Shown one piece after another: positions 32,395 to 44,900 of a stretch of DNA of 64,000 nt. Every line of letters begins with the position of its first letter. Position 1 is the first letter of the stretch. The stretch is taken from NCBI GenBank assembly GCA_028673005.1, contig CM054116.1, positions 94,384,707 to 94,448,706 of the forward strand, given 5' to 3'. Source of the DNA: Tanypteryx hageni (Eukaryota; Arthropoda; Insecta; Odonata; Petaluridae). Made by a program: the position numbers and the translations under genes. The notes under the pieces were generated by a model. That model saw nothing but the letters and a program-made list of their open reading frames with translations, made no database searches and had not been told where the DNA came from.

Positions 32395-33790
32395 AATATA
32401 TATAAGTAATATAATAATCATGAAATTAATTAATAAGATTTACGACATGGGAGAGTGGCCTCGGGATTTCCTAGAAGTAACAATGATCCCTCTAAAGAAG
32501 AAGCCAAAGGCAATGCAGTATAAAGATTACAGAACGATAAGCTTTCTGTCACACACATCGAAGATCATCGCGAGGATTTTTAATAAAAGGCTGGAGAAAA
32601 AGGCAGAAGAAATACTAGGGGAAGATCAATTTGGTTTCAGAAAAGGACGAGGAACTAGAGATGCTATAGGAGTAGTTAGAATCATATCAGAAAGGGCAAT
32701 AGGGTACAGTCAAGATATCTGCGCATGTTTCGTAGACTGGCAGAAGGCCTTTGATAGAGTAAATTGGGTAAAGTTGATGAAGATATTAAAGGATATAGGT
32801 GTAGACTGGAAAGACAGGAGACTGATTAGGAACCTATATATGAATCAAATTGTAAAGGTCAGGTTGGAGAATGTAGATACCTGCGGAATAAATATCGGTA
32901 GAGGAGTAAGACAAGGCTGCTGCCTATTGCCAACCCTATTCAATATATATGGAGAAAGACTAATGCAAGAAGCTTTAGAAGGCACAGGAGATTTCAAAAT
33001 TGGAGGAAGGATTATAAGAACAGTTAAATATGTAGATGATCAAGTACTTCTAGCAAGAAAGGAAGAGAAGCTACAAAAATGATAAATAGACTAGTGATAA
33101 CAGGAAGAAAATACGGTATGGAAATAAATACAAAAAAATCCAAGGTCATTCGAATATCGGGCAAAGAAGATAATCTGAACATAAGTTTTGGGGGAAAGCC
33201 TTTAGAACAAGTTTCAGAATATAAATACCTTGGAAGCATCATAACACGAGAAGCAAAATGTACGGATGAGATCAGAACTAGAATAGGAAAAGCAAAAGCG
33301 GCTTTCAGGAGAAAGAATCAACTACTTACAGGGAATATAAGGGAAGGTATCCGCAAGAAGTTGATAAAATGCTACGTATGGAGTATAGCATTGTATGGGG
33401 CAGAAACATGGACGCTAAGTAAAAATGACATCAAATACTTGGAAAGCTTTGAAATGTGGACATGGAGGAGAATGTTGAAGATAAAATGGACAGATAGGAT
33501 AAAAAACGATGAAGTGCTACGAAGAATAGGAGAGAAGCGAATGATTATACAGACTATCAGAAAGAGGAAGGCTAACTGGGTTGGACATTACCTGAGGAGA
33601 GAGAATATGATTAAAAATGTGTTAGAAGGAAAATTAGATGGGAAAAGGGAAAGAGGTAGGAAAAGGTTTCAGCTGATAGACGATTTGAAAGGGAAAGAGA
33701 CAGCGGAAAATAGGAGTATATGAAGAACCAGGTTTAACCAAGAATAATCACGGACCTGTCTACGGACAGACTACCTATGATGATGATGAA
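32395..33790 (+). mobile_element. RTE-like LINE, 5'-truncated, frameshifted
   Basis: The plus-strand reverse transcriptase ORF is in two frames (32420-33082 and 33079-33723), joined by a single frameshift near 33075. It is followed by a TATGATGATGATGAA tail. It lies in the intergenic region between the acyltransferase paralogues. The 5' border is approximate. Confidence 0.78.
32420..33723 (+). pseudogene. RTE-like reverse transcriptase, one frameshift
   Basis: Frame 1: PLKKKPKAMQYKDYRTISFL, GEDQFGFRKGRGTRDAIG, CFVDWQKAFDRVNW (palm motif A), GVRQGCCLLPTLFNIY (motif B) and the altered catalytic box YVDD. Frame 2: INTKKSKVIRI, YKYLGSIITREAKC, SIALYGAETWTLSK, KANWVGHYLRRENM and GKRERGRKRF. Little other damage, so this copy is younger than the CR1-like LINEs. 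A clade call beyond RTE-like needs a phylogeny. Confidence 0.8.
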
Positions 33791-34163
33791 TAAATAATAA
33801 AAAATTTTAGCACATATATAACTAATTTTTATTGATTTCTTTGCAAGCAAAGCTTCAACGGACATCCTAGTCATTATTATTGATATAGAAAAATTACAAA
33901 ATTATGAAAAGGTCTGTGTTTAATATAAGTTGATAAAGATAGAAACCTTTACATAATTTATAGGGGAAGAAAGGAAAAAGTTAAAAAAGACTCCATCCTA
34001 TCAATACAAATACTTGAATTAATGGATATTTACACCACTCCTAAGAACACTTAAATCTTAAATGATTTAGTGGTTGTCTCTTCAAATTATGGGATATTTT
34101 ATCAAACATGCAAATACGCAAGAAAACACATCATATCAGTATAAAACTTGATTAGCATTTTTA

Positions 34164-36011
34164 CAGCTAAGGGAGAGCGCACTCATTATAACGCAGTTGC
34201 TTGTAAACCAGGTTATATGGATCTTCCTTCTTCCCACAACATTCTACATCAAACTTGAATAAAATTCCGCTAAACTGACTAAATGGTGATGTCATTCTGG
34301 ACAAGCACCATGTAATATGAATCCGTGTTATGTGAACCTTGTTTTTCATATTAAAATGGAGGTTGCATTTGATACCCTTTCATGCATCTTCATCCAGAAC
34401 CAAAATTAGAAAATATATCTCTCTTATGCACATTCATGTACAAACCTCAATGCATAAAACCAAATATAATATAAAAAATTAGATAAAAACATATTTTTAC
34501 ACACCAGTACAGCCTGGTAATCATGGCACACTAAGATGTGATGGTATAAGTGGTGAAGTGGGCTTTAATTGCTGCAGGGAGAAAGTGGTAGTGAAGGATC
34601 ATTAGAGTCAAAATTCAATGTGCTAGTCATGGTGATGTGGAGGCTAGCAGAGGTCATAGAGCAGGATGGTGTGCCTGATGAAGTGATGGTGGTGGTTCAG
34701 GAGATTTTGAAAAATTGTATTAAAATGGATTGCTTTGATGTGCGCTGTTTTTCCTTGTAGGTCTTCTCTGTAGCCAAGGCTGATGATAAATTCCACCCAA
34801 AGAGCAAACTCTGCTCCAAGTTTGGCCCATATCCACTGCTTCTTAGGCCAATTGGGCAGCAAGCATGAAGAAGTGAGCCAGCCACTTTGTAGTCAGCTCA
34901 TTCGGTTGCATGATGACATCTTGATCCTCTTCTTTTTCCTGCTCCCTTTGTGTCAGCTCAACCAAGTCTTCTACAGACAATTCCTCTCCATGTGACTGGA
35001 TAAGCTGGACGACATCTGCCTTTGTAAATCTTTGAACCCTTCTTCTTCAACATTTCTACCAAGCTTGACGATTTCAGTCACTTCTGAGAATGGGTTCGGG
35101 GATCCTCTGAAGTCGTGGACGCACTCTTTTCACAAGGTCTTCCAAACTATATTTATGGTAGAATTCTTCACTTTGTCCCAAGTGTACTTGATGTTTTTAA
35201 TGGTGTGCAGGATATTATAGTTGTGCCAGAAATCATGAATTGATGTCTGGTCCATCAGTAGCATTCAGCAACTGGGAGAATGTCTGCCTTAGATAGTATA
35301 GCTTAAAAGTTGAAATAACTCCTTGATCCATGGGCTGATTTATGGGGGTGGTGTTGGGAGGGAGAAACATTACTCTAACATTAGGATGCAGATTGTTCAG
35401 ATGCATAGGGTGTCCTGGGGCATTGTGAAGGACCAGAATTGTCAATCTACCCTTTGCTGCTTTGAAGCCTAGAGCAGTCTTCTCCTCCTTTGAAATATAC
35501 GTTCTGGTTGACATACATTTCCAAAATAAGGCAGTCTCATCTGCATTAAAAACTTGCTGTGGGTTATATCCTTCAGCTCGAACAATTGTCTTAAACTCAT
35601 CTGTGAAGTTAGAAGCAGCAAAGTCATCAGCACTAGCAGTTTCACCCCTAAGTTTTATATTATGGAGATTTTGATGCTTTTTGAACTTGTCAAACCAACC
35701 TTTACTTGGAGAAGATGGCTGGTCATTCTGTTAAATAGTTTTTTCCTATGAATCAGTTGTAGTTGTTTACTAAACTGATAATCGTGGTCCTCCAGCCATC
35801 CAGCTCGTCTCTCCCTCGCTCAGCAATCATCTCAAGACAGATTAAACCACGTTATTGCGAACCGTAACCCATGTTGTATAGATTTTTGCTAGAATTAGAA
35901 TTTTTATTGATCCAATGGACAATTATTCTTTTGTATAGGACAGTAATAAAAAACAAACAGTGCTGTAGTAAATCTGTGTTATAAGAACCCGTGTTATAGG
36001 AGGGTCAGGTG
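34164..36011 (-). mobile_element. Tigger-like transposon 2
   Basis: The left end (CAGCTAAGGG... CATTATAACGCAGTTGC) and the reverse complement of the right end (CACCTGACCC... CCTATAACACGGGTT) align as diverged terminal inverted repeats with TA on both sides (34162-34163 and 36012-36013). It carries a minus-strand transposase. Confidence 0.7.
34570..35830 (-). pseudogene. Tigger/pogo transposase remnant
   Basis: Minus strand: FKTIVRAEGYNPQQVFNADE and TALFWK (first catalytic Asp in NADETALFWK), then MSTRTYISKEEKTALGFKAA, LTILVLHNAPGHPM, FLPPNTTPINQPMDQGVIST and FKLYYLRQTF. Compared with the family a large block is deleted between KGRLTIL and the second catalytic site, and the second Asp (normally LDNAPGHP) is His. 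Stops occur throughout the C-terminal part. Inactive. Confidence 0.82.
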
Positions 36012-36459
36012 TAAATATAAAATCATTTTTCATTTTGTGAAACCAATGTATGAAATTCGCCATAACTTACACATTCTGCATTGATTCGGTGAACCCATTT
36101 TCTTTTTGTTATTCTCCTAAACAGAATCAAAGCAAAGTACTAATTCAGCAAATGTTTTAATTAGGTAGGTAAGGATTAAAATACATAGTTATTGATAATA
36201 AATAAATAAGAACTTGTTATGGTCCTATTCCTCGATTAACACTGCTAATAGCAAATTTTCTTCTTCATCAGATGACCAATACATATTTACTAATCTTAAT
36301 CCAATTCCTTCCACAATCGATTTCTGCAGTAGAATGTCACATGGTTTTGGTGTGTTCATTTATGTGGTACTGCCTCGGTTTGAGCCCTTTATACTGCATC
36401 CCGCTGCTGCTACCCTGTACCGCCATGGTTTGAGAAGGCCTTAATCTCTCTACTTCTTC

Positions 36460-37940
36460 AATATTAGAATGTTAGTTTGATAGAAGGAGATTGCTGTTCA
36501 ACATAATGGATTGCCACATCAAACGCTTCTTTGCCTACTGCATGAGTCACCCTATACTCATCTGAATTGTCTGCATCATGAGGATCTTCATTGTCTTCCA
36601 TTTGTTCAGCATTCGTCACTGCCTCTACGAGTTCTGTATTGTACATGCAAATGTATTTGCTAACCGTGAAATAAATTAAATTATTATTCATTGTCTGCAT
36701 AGCCATCAGCATTCAACCATTCTTCAACATCATCCTTTTCTAAATCTCTGTAACCTTCAAGTTTTCTAAAATCATTGAGCAAAATTTCAGGTCCAATTTT
36801 GCTTCTTGTATCTATGGTTGGATTTTTACCTGAATTTCTTTCCATGCTTGAGCCACCATATAAATGGCAACTTTGACATTAATGGCTTTTATTGACTCAG
36901 TGAGACACATTCTCACTATCTATATTCTCCAAAAGGGAACTTAACAATATCTGCCTATATCTCCCTTTAAGCCTTCCAATGCACCTTGATCCAAAGGTTG
37001 CACCAATGGCGTCACATTTGGTGGTGAAATGTCTCTTATATCTCCTTTTTATAGCATTTCTTTTCCACTAGGACGTGACAGAGCATTATCCAGTAGGAGT
37101 GCTTTTTCAGGAATATTTTTGGATCTCGAATGCCAGGCTATTGCAGATACAAATTCATCATAAAACCACTCTCAAAATATTGTACAAACCGTCCAAGCTA
37201 CTTTTTGAGCCTGGTAATGTACGGGCTTATATTTTTGAAATGTCATTCCAATTACACATAGGGAAGCTTATTTGTTCCAGTCTCATTTCTGCAGTTGGCC
37301 ACTATTATTCGCTTGTTGCCTTTTTTGTAACTGGGTACTCTTTCTTTCCATCTTGGTGCAAGTGTTTTCTCAGGGAGCATTTTGGTATTTAAGCCCATTT
37401 CATCAATATTGTGAAGTTGCTATCCCACTAAGTAAGCTGTCTTTCTCAATGATTGATTTAAGTCTCTCTATAAAATATGCTCCACCTATACAATGTTGAC
37501 ATTTTTTCTCAACAGACTTTTAACTGATAAACCCCGTGGTGTTTTGTCCAGCCATCCTTCACTTGCAGTAAAGTCATCTTTTCTGCCCATTTTATAGTGT
37601 AAAATTAATACTTTTTCTTTAAGGAAAAGGCCACTAATCGGAGTTCCACTTCTCCTTTCTTGAAGAGACCAAAGCCACAATGTGTCATCTAAAAGTTCAG
37701 TCAAAGTGGACCAAGAACTTAAAGACATCTCTGACTCTATTTGAGTACAGAAAGTTGCTTGGTTCTTTCCGATTTTTCCTCCAGTCTTTCACTATAGTCT
37801 ACTCTACACTTAAATCATGGGCAACTTTTTCCCATTTCACCTTTTTCAAGTATTTCTAATACCTTTAATTTCTGTTCCATAGACAACACTACTCTTTTTC
37901 TTTTCTGAATCCTCATTGTAAAGTAAAAGTTTGTAACTCA
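36460..37940 (-). pseudogene. jerky/Tigger-type transposase remnant 3
   Basis: The minus strand from the right shows an N-terminal HTH (KVAHDLSVE*TIVKDWRKNR near 37820), a CENP-B-type second domain (37486-37728, SGTPISGLFLKEKVL, FTASEGWLDKT), then IDEMGLNTKMLPEKTLA with the first catalytic Asp near 37400. Later DDE pieces follow with many stops. No terminal repeats were found. Confidence 0.68.
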
Positions 37941-38144
37941 AAAAAGGTGAATGACCCTGGCCACAAAAGCTCAAACTGTTAAATATTAAAAATCCTTTAA
38001 TGCTTTATTCCATCGGGAGAAAACCATTTGTACTGGTTGCAGTCACAAACCAGACAATCATTTTTAATGCAAGAGTTAAAAGTAAGCTAATAGAAGAAAT
38101 GAGGATTTCACAGTCATTGGGAAGACTATGTGGAATAGTAAATA

Positions 38145-38260
38145 ATAATAATAATTTATTTTCATCCAGAGACATGTATGTACATGCATAGGACAAAATA
38201 AAAACTATCTGATACATAGAACATACATTTATTTTAGGTGAAGTAGTTCTTTCATTGCAA
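38145..38260 (-). mobile_element. 3' end fragment of a CR1/Jockey-like LINE
   Basis: AATAATAATAATAATTTATT followed by CATCCAGAGACATG and GCATAGGACAAAATAAAAAC matches the 3' ends of LINEs A-E (tail, then CCAGAGA... ATAGGACAAGTC). Only the 3' UTR is present. Confidence 0.6.
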
Positions 38261-38856
38261 TACTGTTATGCCATTGGTTATAACGAATTATGTAAACATC
38301 TCAAATAATAGTCTTGCAATTAATAAGTTTCACCAATTATATGGTGTAAATTATTCCTCACCAGTGACATGCATCAGGTATTTACTGACAAGCGCATGTA
38401 CATTCGTCCATATTCTAAAAACGAAAATTTTAACATCAAATCTTTTAAAAAGAACTATGGGCAACATAAAACGTTTCGTTTTAACCGCTTTCCACTGTAT
38501 GAGAACTCGTCGGGAAACTTGCATTAAAATTGCGAAATATTGAATCCTATTCATGTTTTAATAAAAATTCAATTACTTCATCATACTTTTGCACTAACGT
38601 GAATATCTAAATGTGGAACGCATCGCGTTGGCTTTACTTTAGCTGGTCCAGCTTAAGGCTTAGTGTGATATAAGTTTCTGCGAAGCCACTGATGACCATT
38701 TTTTGCACGCCAGATTTCCACGGCTTTCTAGATCTATCGCATAACCTGGTTTACTCATTCTGGATCATTGCGTAATAAAAGTTGCTTCATGTAACTAACA
38801 ATTCGCGAACGGCATAGAAATCACTTCTCGACCTCCTTTCGTCGGTTTAGGTGAGT

Positions 38857-38973
38857 ATGATGGACAATGGAGTACCCGATATCATTCAGAATGAGGAATG
38901 GTTCGAAATTGCAGAAAGTGAAATAGAATCAGTATTGAAGATGTTGTCAATGAGCTGGCATGAATCTCTGCAT
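38857..38973 (+). CDS. GLYAT-like copy 2, exon 1
   Basis: 39 codons from ATGATG to CTGCAT|GTAAGT. A donor-like GTGAGT sits immediately before the ATG, so an extra 5' exon boundary cannot be excluded. Confidence 0.8.
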
Positions 38974-41900
38974 GTAAGTACTTCCACGTTCGATGTCGAA
39001 GCTCGATGTTCATTGTGTTAAATGTAGATAATTTCCAAAAACAGCATTTTCTTTGTTATTGCAGTCGAGTAGTAGAGAATTTAATTTATTGGAAACGTAT
39101 TTCCACAAACTTTTGAATCATATTAAAAACAATTATAATTAAAACTTCGCTGCACGGTGCATATCACTATTTAGACAACGATAGTTCCACGCCCACGTCA
39201 AAAGTATAAGGCGGTATTGTCAACTCGTCTCATTAGTAATAGTAGTAGTGGTTAATTAATTATTAATTACTGATGAACGTTTTCGAATGTTGCCAAAGAT
39301 AATCATTAAAAAATTTTGCGAATGATTTGAAGCACGTTTTGACTTCAAATTATCACCGTCAAAAATTTATAATGTCAGAATTTAATGTTTAGAAAGTGCT
39401 AGTAGAATATTTTTTATACCAAAGTAAGCTTAAATATCTGGCGAAATGAAATGTTTCGATGAAAAAATCGGGATTTTAAATGTAAAAAACATGGCAAATT
39501 GTGCTATATGACTTCAAGAATCAAGTTTGCATTACATTCCCCAGGACTTATCTCGCTTATCCTGTAGATAGCGCCCGTGTCCTCGTATCGATGTTCTTAT
39601 GTTATTTTGCGTGGTAACGCATTCGAATTGTGATTTAGAATTCTTCCAGTTCATTTTACTTTTAAATGTTGATGTTCAGCTTTAAAATGTGATTTCTCGT
39701 ACTTTGCTTTAAAATGTGACTTCCAGTGATTACTTTTGAATTGTTTCAATTGTTTTAAATTGTGTTTTATAGTGTTTTTGTTGATTTTTATACAAACGTA
39801 GTTTTGCGCGTTTGTTTTGCTTCGAGAACCCAATCTCCGCTGGCGTGGAGGGTGACATTGGTGTAGGCGGACGCCGGAGGCGTCCTACACGCCTTCAACC
39901 TCCAACACGACTTCGAAATTTGTCCATACCATGGAAGAAGGAGAATTCTCCTTCCGCTATGGGTAATAATGTTCTCTTAGGCATTCTCTTCCAGAACTAC
40001 CCAGTCTCATCCTCATTGAAAACTTGATCTGGTTTGTAACCCTTCTCCTTGATTCGTTTGACCAGCTTTGAAGGAAACTTCTTGGGTGCCTCATGATCTG
40101 CTGATGCTGCTTTACCATCCATATTCATGTTGTGTAGGCTGTGCCTCTTCTTAATTATTTTGTATCACTTCTTGTTGGAGAGAAATGTTTCTTTGGTTAC
40201 ACTGCCTTCCGCTGAAGTTGATGCATCATTCATTTTTATGTGATTTCACAATCTTTTGGCTTTCTTTTTTATCAGTGCCCCGCCCCATGGAACCCTTTTC
40301 TGCACTTGATCCTTCATCTAAAAAATCAGCACCTTCTCCATATTTTGTATTGTAATGTCATGAGTACTAAATGAAATTTTAGTACCTTTTGGTGCACTTT
40401 CAGCAACACTTGATCTTATTTTCTAATTTTTTTATAGTGCATATTGTCACCTCATTGAGGCACAAAGCACTAGCCACACATGTTCGCCCTTAGCAGATCT
40501 ATCCAAATATTTTCCCTTTTTGTAGTAAAGTCAGAGATTTACTTTTTCTTCATAGTTGCTTAACTTTTGCCTTTTCTCTTGGAACTCATAGTAAATACTA
40601 GCTAAGGTGGTTAATAATAAAAACATAAAATAGTGAAATACTTATAAAATCAATTCACTAAACTTCATATGTGATTTAGATGCTGCGGGAAAAAATGTTT
40701 TGGGTCAATTGTGGACTGGAAAGCTTACTACCCAACATACATTGTTAGAATAGAAAAGGAAGAAAAACAGTTGTTTTTTTCCTTCTAAATCACAATTAGG
40801 TACTTGATTTACTACTTTAAATAGAAAGGCCTGCGTAAATATTCCGAATTATTGTTAACTGTCAGATTCACTAAAAATCTTAATATGCTTTTTAGCAATA
40901 ACATTTGCACACAAGCTCTGGGCATCAACTGATGGGTATCGCAGAAAAAACTAATTTTCTCTAAATTTTTACAGAGCCTGCAGCTTAGGATATGAATATT
41001 GTATACATGGGTTATAAACAGAGTTAACACTAAGAAGTAATTCATATTATTTAAGTGGTACTTAATATCAGACTTCACTGAAAGGGGTGCATTATTTTGG
41101 AGATAATTAACTCTAGGCGACAGTGAAGCTGCACCATGTAAAAGTCAATGGGTACTGTGTACAAAGAAAAGGGGTCGCATTTACCTGACCGTGCCTAAGT
41201 TAAACTGTGTATAAAGACACTGTGTAAATGGAGGGCCGACTGTATGCACATAATGATAATGGCAGGTAATATTTTAATGAATCATTCAGAATGGAATGTA
41301 ATAAAATAATTCTGTTTTTTAGGATATAAAAATTTATTAATGTTGGTAACATTACGATTCTGCATGTCATTCTATGATGTAGTTTTTTGGACAACTGCAT
41401 TGGCCGTAAAAGCAGCAGATACACTGTAGAGTCCTAGAAGGACATCACTAGCATATTGAGACCTTATGAAAAATTTTGACCAATTATTTTCTGAAATGTT
41501 CAGTTAAATGGACTGTAACTGGTGAAGGATATACTTTATACTCTTTAGTGCTGTAACATTTCTGGGTTATCATCTGGAGTTTATTGAAGAAGAATAAATC
41601 AGTCATAAAGTAACAAAAGAAATATAAAAGCAAGAATATATTCTAATTCCTATGCTATCAATATAAAATTTTATGGTAAAAGAAAAATCACATCCCAACA
41701 GTGGCGAATCCTGAGATTTTTTGATACGGAAGCAATTAATTATGAAAATCAGATCTTACTTTGTTATTTGAAATGCCGAGGAATTCTTCTTTCCTTATTT
41801 GCTAATTCTGCGATGACATCATCATAGAACACGAGTTTTTGGGCAAGTTCTTTGATGAGGGCTTTTTCGATTGATAGAATTGATAATTTAGAGTCTTTCT

Positions 41901-44900
41901 TGATTTGTGGAATTCCTCACGAATGTTTTGATATGTTTGAGAGCTGAAAAAATCCATTCAGTTGAGGCACTGGTCGCAGGTATTGTCAATACTAATGCAT
42001 GGCCTTGCTAAAGGATCAGAATTTTTTATAATAAACCAGATTATTATTATTATAGATATAAAATTTCTGCACACATGCCGAATTTCAAAATTAGTACTGG
42101 AATAAAATCCATTAAATCATTTATTTTATCATACTTCTAAAAATCTGTGATATTGGGTCTTCCTGCCACAAACATCCCAATGTATTAGTGGACAGCAAAC
42201 ATAATGCCAGATGCATGGATTGCACATTTGTCCTCACTGATGCAGCTGCATTCAGATAATTCAAATACTAGTAACTGAATACAAAAAAAATATTAATTAA
42301 ATAAAAATGTGACCGCGGAATTCATCAGGGTTTGCATATTAATTATTGCTATGTTTAAAATATAATTTTGCTGGTGACCACATTAAAATTTTCTGGTGGA
42401 TCCACTTGAGAGTCACTGCTCGAAACCATCTTTAATTTTTATGTTAAGTGAAATGAATGGAAAATCTGACAAATTGATATAAATGAGAAGTGTGAGTTAA
42501 AATGACCACAGTAGAAGGGTTGCACATATATGCTTAATGAAATGAACTGATGTGATAGTAAAAGTGAAGTCATAGAAAGGCCTGACTTTCACAAAATGCT
42601 ATTACCATAAAACAATTTTTTAAAAATTGGCTTATACTGTACCAGGGAAGATAGTTGATGATTCTACCACATTGAATAGCCAAAAGTTATGTATTGCCTG
42701 ATAGACTATGCTTTTTTATTTCGGCACAATAACATGATTTCAAAATAGAAATGGCTTGTATTGGTTTTATTAAGTAATTTGCCAAATACTAGATAATTAA
42801 GCAAAAATTACATGTGTTATAACATTTAAAATAGGAATAAACTCATACTTAACATACTGTAGTAGTCAATGGAAATATCAAAGAAAATATTTATCATTAA
42901 AATCCTTAAATATTTTTGTGAATTTAAGAAAGATACTTAGACACAGAGACGGAAATGGGCATATATGTGGGTATATGTCATATACCTATAGTATAGTTCC
43001 TGAGTGGGTTTTTTATGCAGCTATGTGCTGGTTATCTATACCATCCCTCCTGCTCTTCCACTGATTCCGGGGTGTATACCTTGTTCTGAGAACACTTTTC
43101 TACCATTTAGATTGCTAATATCCGTGGGCATTTTTGCACTCTCGAAACCATAATTTTGCTCCATTTAATTGGTTTTTATCTTATATTGCAGTTGATTTAA
43201 ATCTGTAATAATACATTCCAGGTCTATAATTTCATAAGAGAGAGTTTGGATTGGAGTAGTAAATGTGGAAAGACAAAAACAAAAGTGTTCTGTAATAAAA
43301 AGTGGCCTGGATCGGTAATAGCTACGGTGAAGGTTAGTACAAAGATGAGTCAACTTAAAATCTTTGGTGCATGATTTCTGCAATAACTTTACAATAATTA
43401 GATTTATATTGTAAAATAGTTATTAATAGTTATCATTATCGTTTGATAGGTAGAGGCACTGCCCCTAACCCATTATGGGGTCCAACCCTATTTGATGGGT
43501 CACCTTAGTCATCTTTTGTTTCTAATACAAATTTTGTCATCTTTCTTTTGCTTATGATCACTTTTTATTATTTTGTTTCATTTATTTACTCCAAATTTAT
43601 GCAAGGTGTATCTATATAAAAAGTTATTTTAAAAAATTATCATTAATAGTATTAATTAACTTAAACTTTATAAGGTATGAACTAATCATACAAATAGAAT
43701 ATTGTCACAATAAACAAAAAATTATCATATTTCACTGTATGTAACAATTACAATGGAACTCCAATTATCCAAACGCCAATTATCTGAACGTCCAATTATC
43801 CAAACTGAATTTATTCAACCCATTGTTGCCTATCATCCTCCTGTAAACCTCGTTGTGTTTTCAAAATTGACTTTATTCTAAAAAAGCAGTATGATATGTG
43901 ATACCTTGAAAACTAGAAAGTATTTAAAAAAATTAAAGTTGCCCTTTCTTTGTTTGAAATTGTATACTAAATAAGACATCGAACCGATACCAGAAACAGA
44001 AAAAAACCGATATTTAACCCTTTCAGACCCAGTGTCCAATATAGTGGACACTATGTTTATTAAACTGTATTCTTATTAAGGATATATATTTTTTTACATT
44101 GTTTGAAGATTTTTGGCCTTTTTTGTAACTTTTGTATAAATATTATACCATGGAACTTGACCATTTAGTTTTTAGTGAATAAAGCAATGCAGGACATTTT
44201 TCTGAGAATTTAGGAAAGCTATTTTCACTCATTTATTATTCTTATTTATGCTGTTATTATATATATTTTTTGAATTTTTTTTATACTTTATTTTAGTTTT
44301 GTTTTTCTAGTAAAAGATTTTAATATAAAATATACTTTTTAGTTATTGATGTACTGTATTTTATGGCTCATAAGATGCACTTTTTTTTCCAACAAAAATG
44401 CTCAGAAAATCGCCCTGCGTCTAATATGTGAAGTTATGTGTCTCCCGTAGGCTAATGAATCCCCCAATGGGATCCACTGATGAAATGTGGTAAAGCATAT
44501 TTTTGGTGACTACAGTGTTGTTGTTTTTGTGGAGTGAGTATTTAATTGCGACATGGAATCCAAGAAGGAGATTTCAAGGGGGAACAAGGAGATGAAGGCA
44601 TCACTCAAGACATATAGGTTATTCTTAATGGAAAGGAAGTTTTAAAAATATTTTAAAATAAAAATATCATTTAAAAAATAAGTAAAAAGGAAGAAGGAAA
44701 AGAAGATGGAGAAATAGAATTGTAATTATACCAGCTAAAATATATCTTTTGAATAAGAAACTCATTCTCGGAAAAATCTTCTGTTGGCGCCATTTCCATT
44801 TTTGCTTTTATAATATCACTTTCAAACTTTACCACCAGATGGCGGAAAGACGATTGATGTAGATGCAGCATTACTGTTTCTGAACTCTTACAAGTATCAC

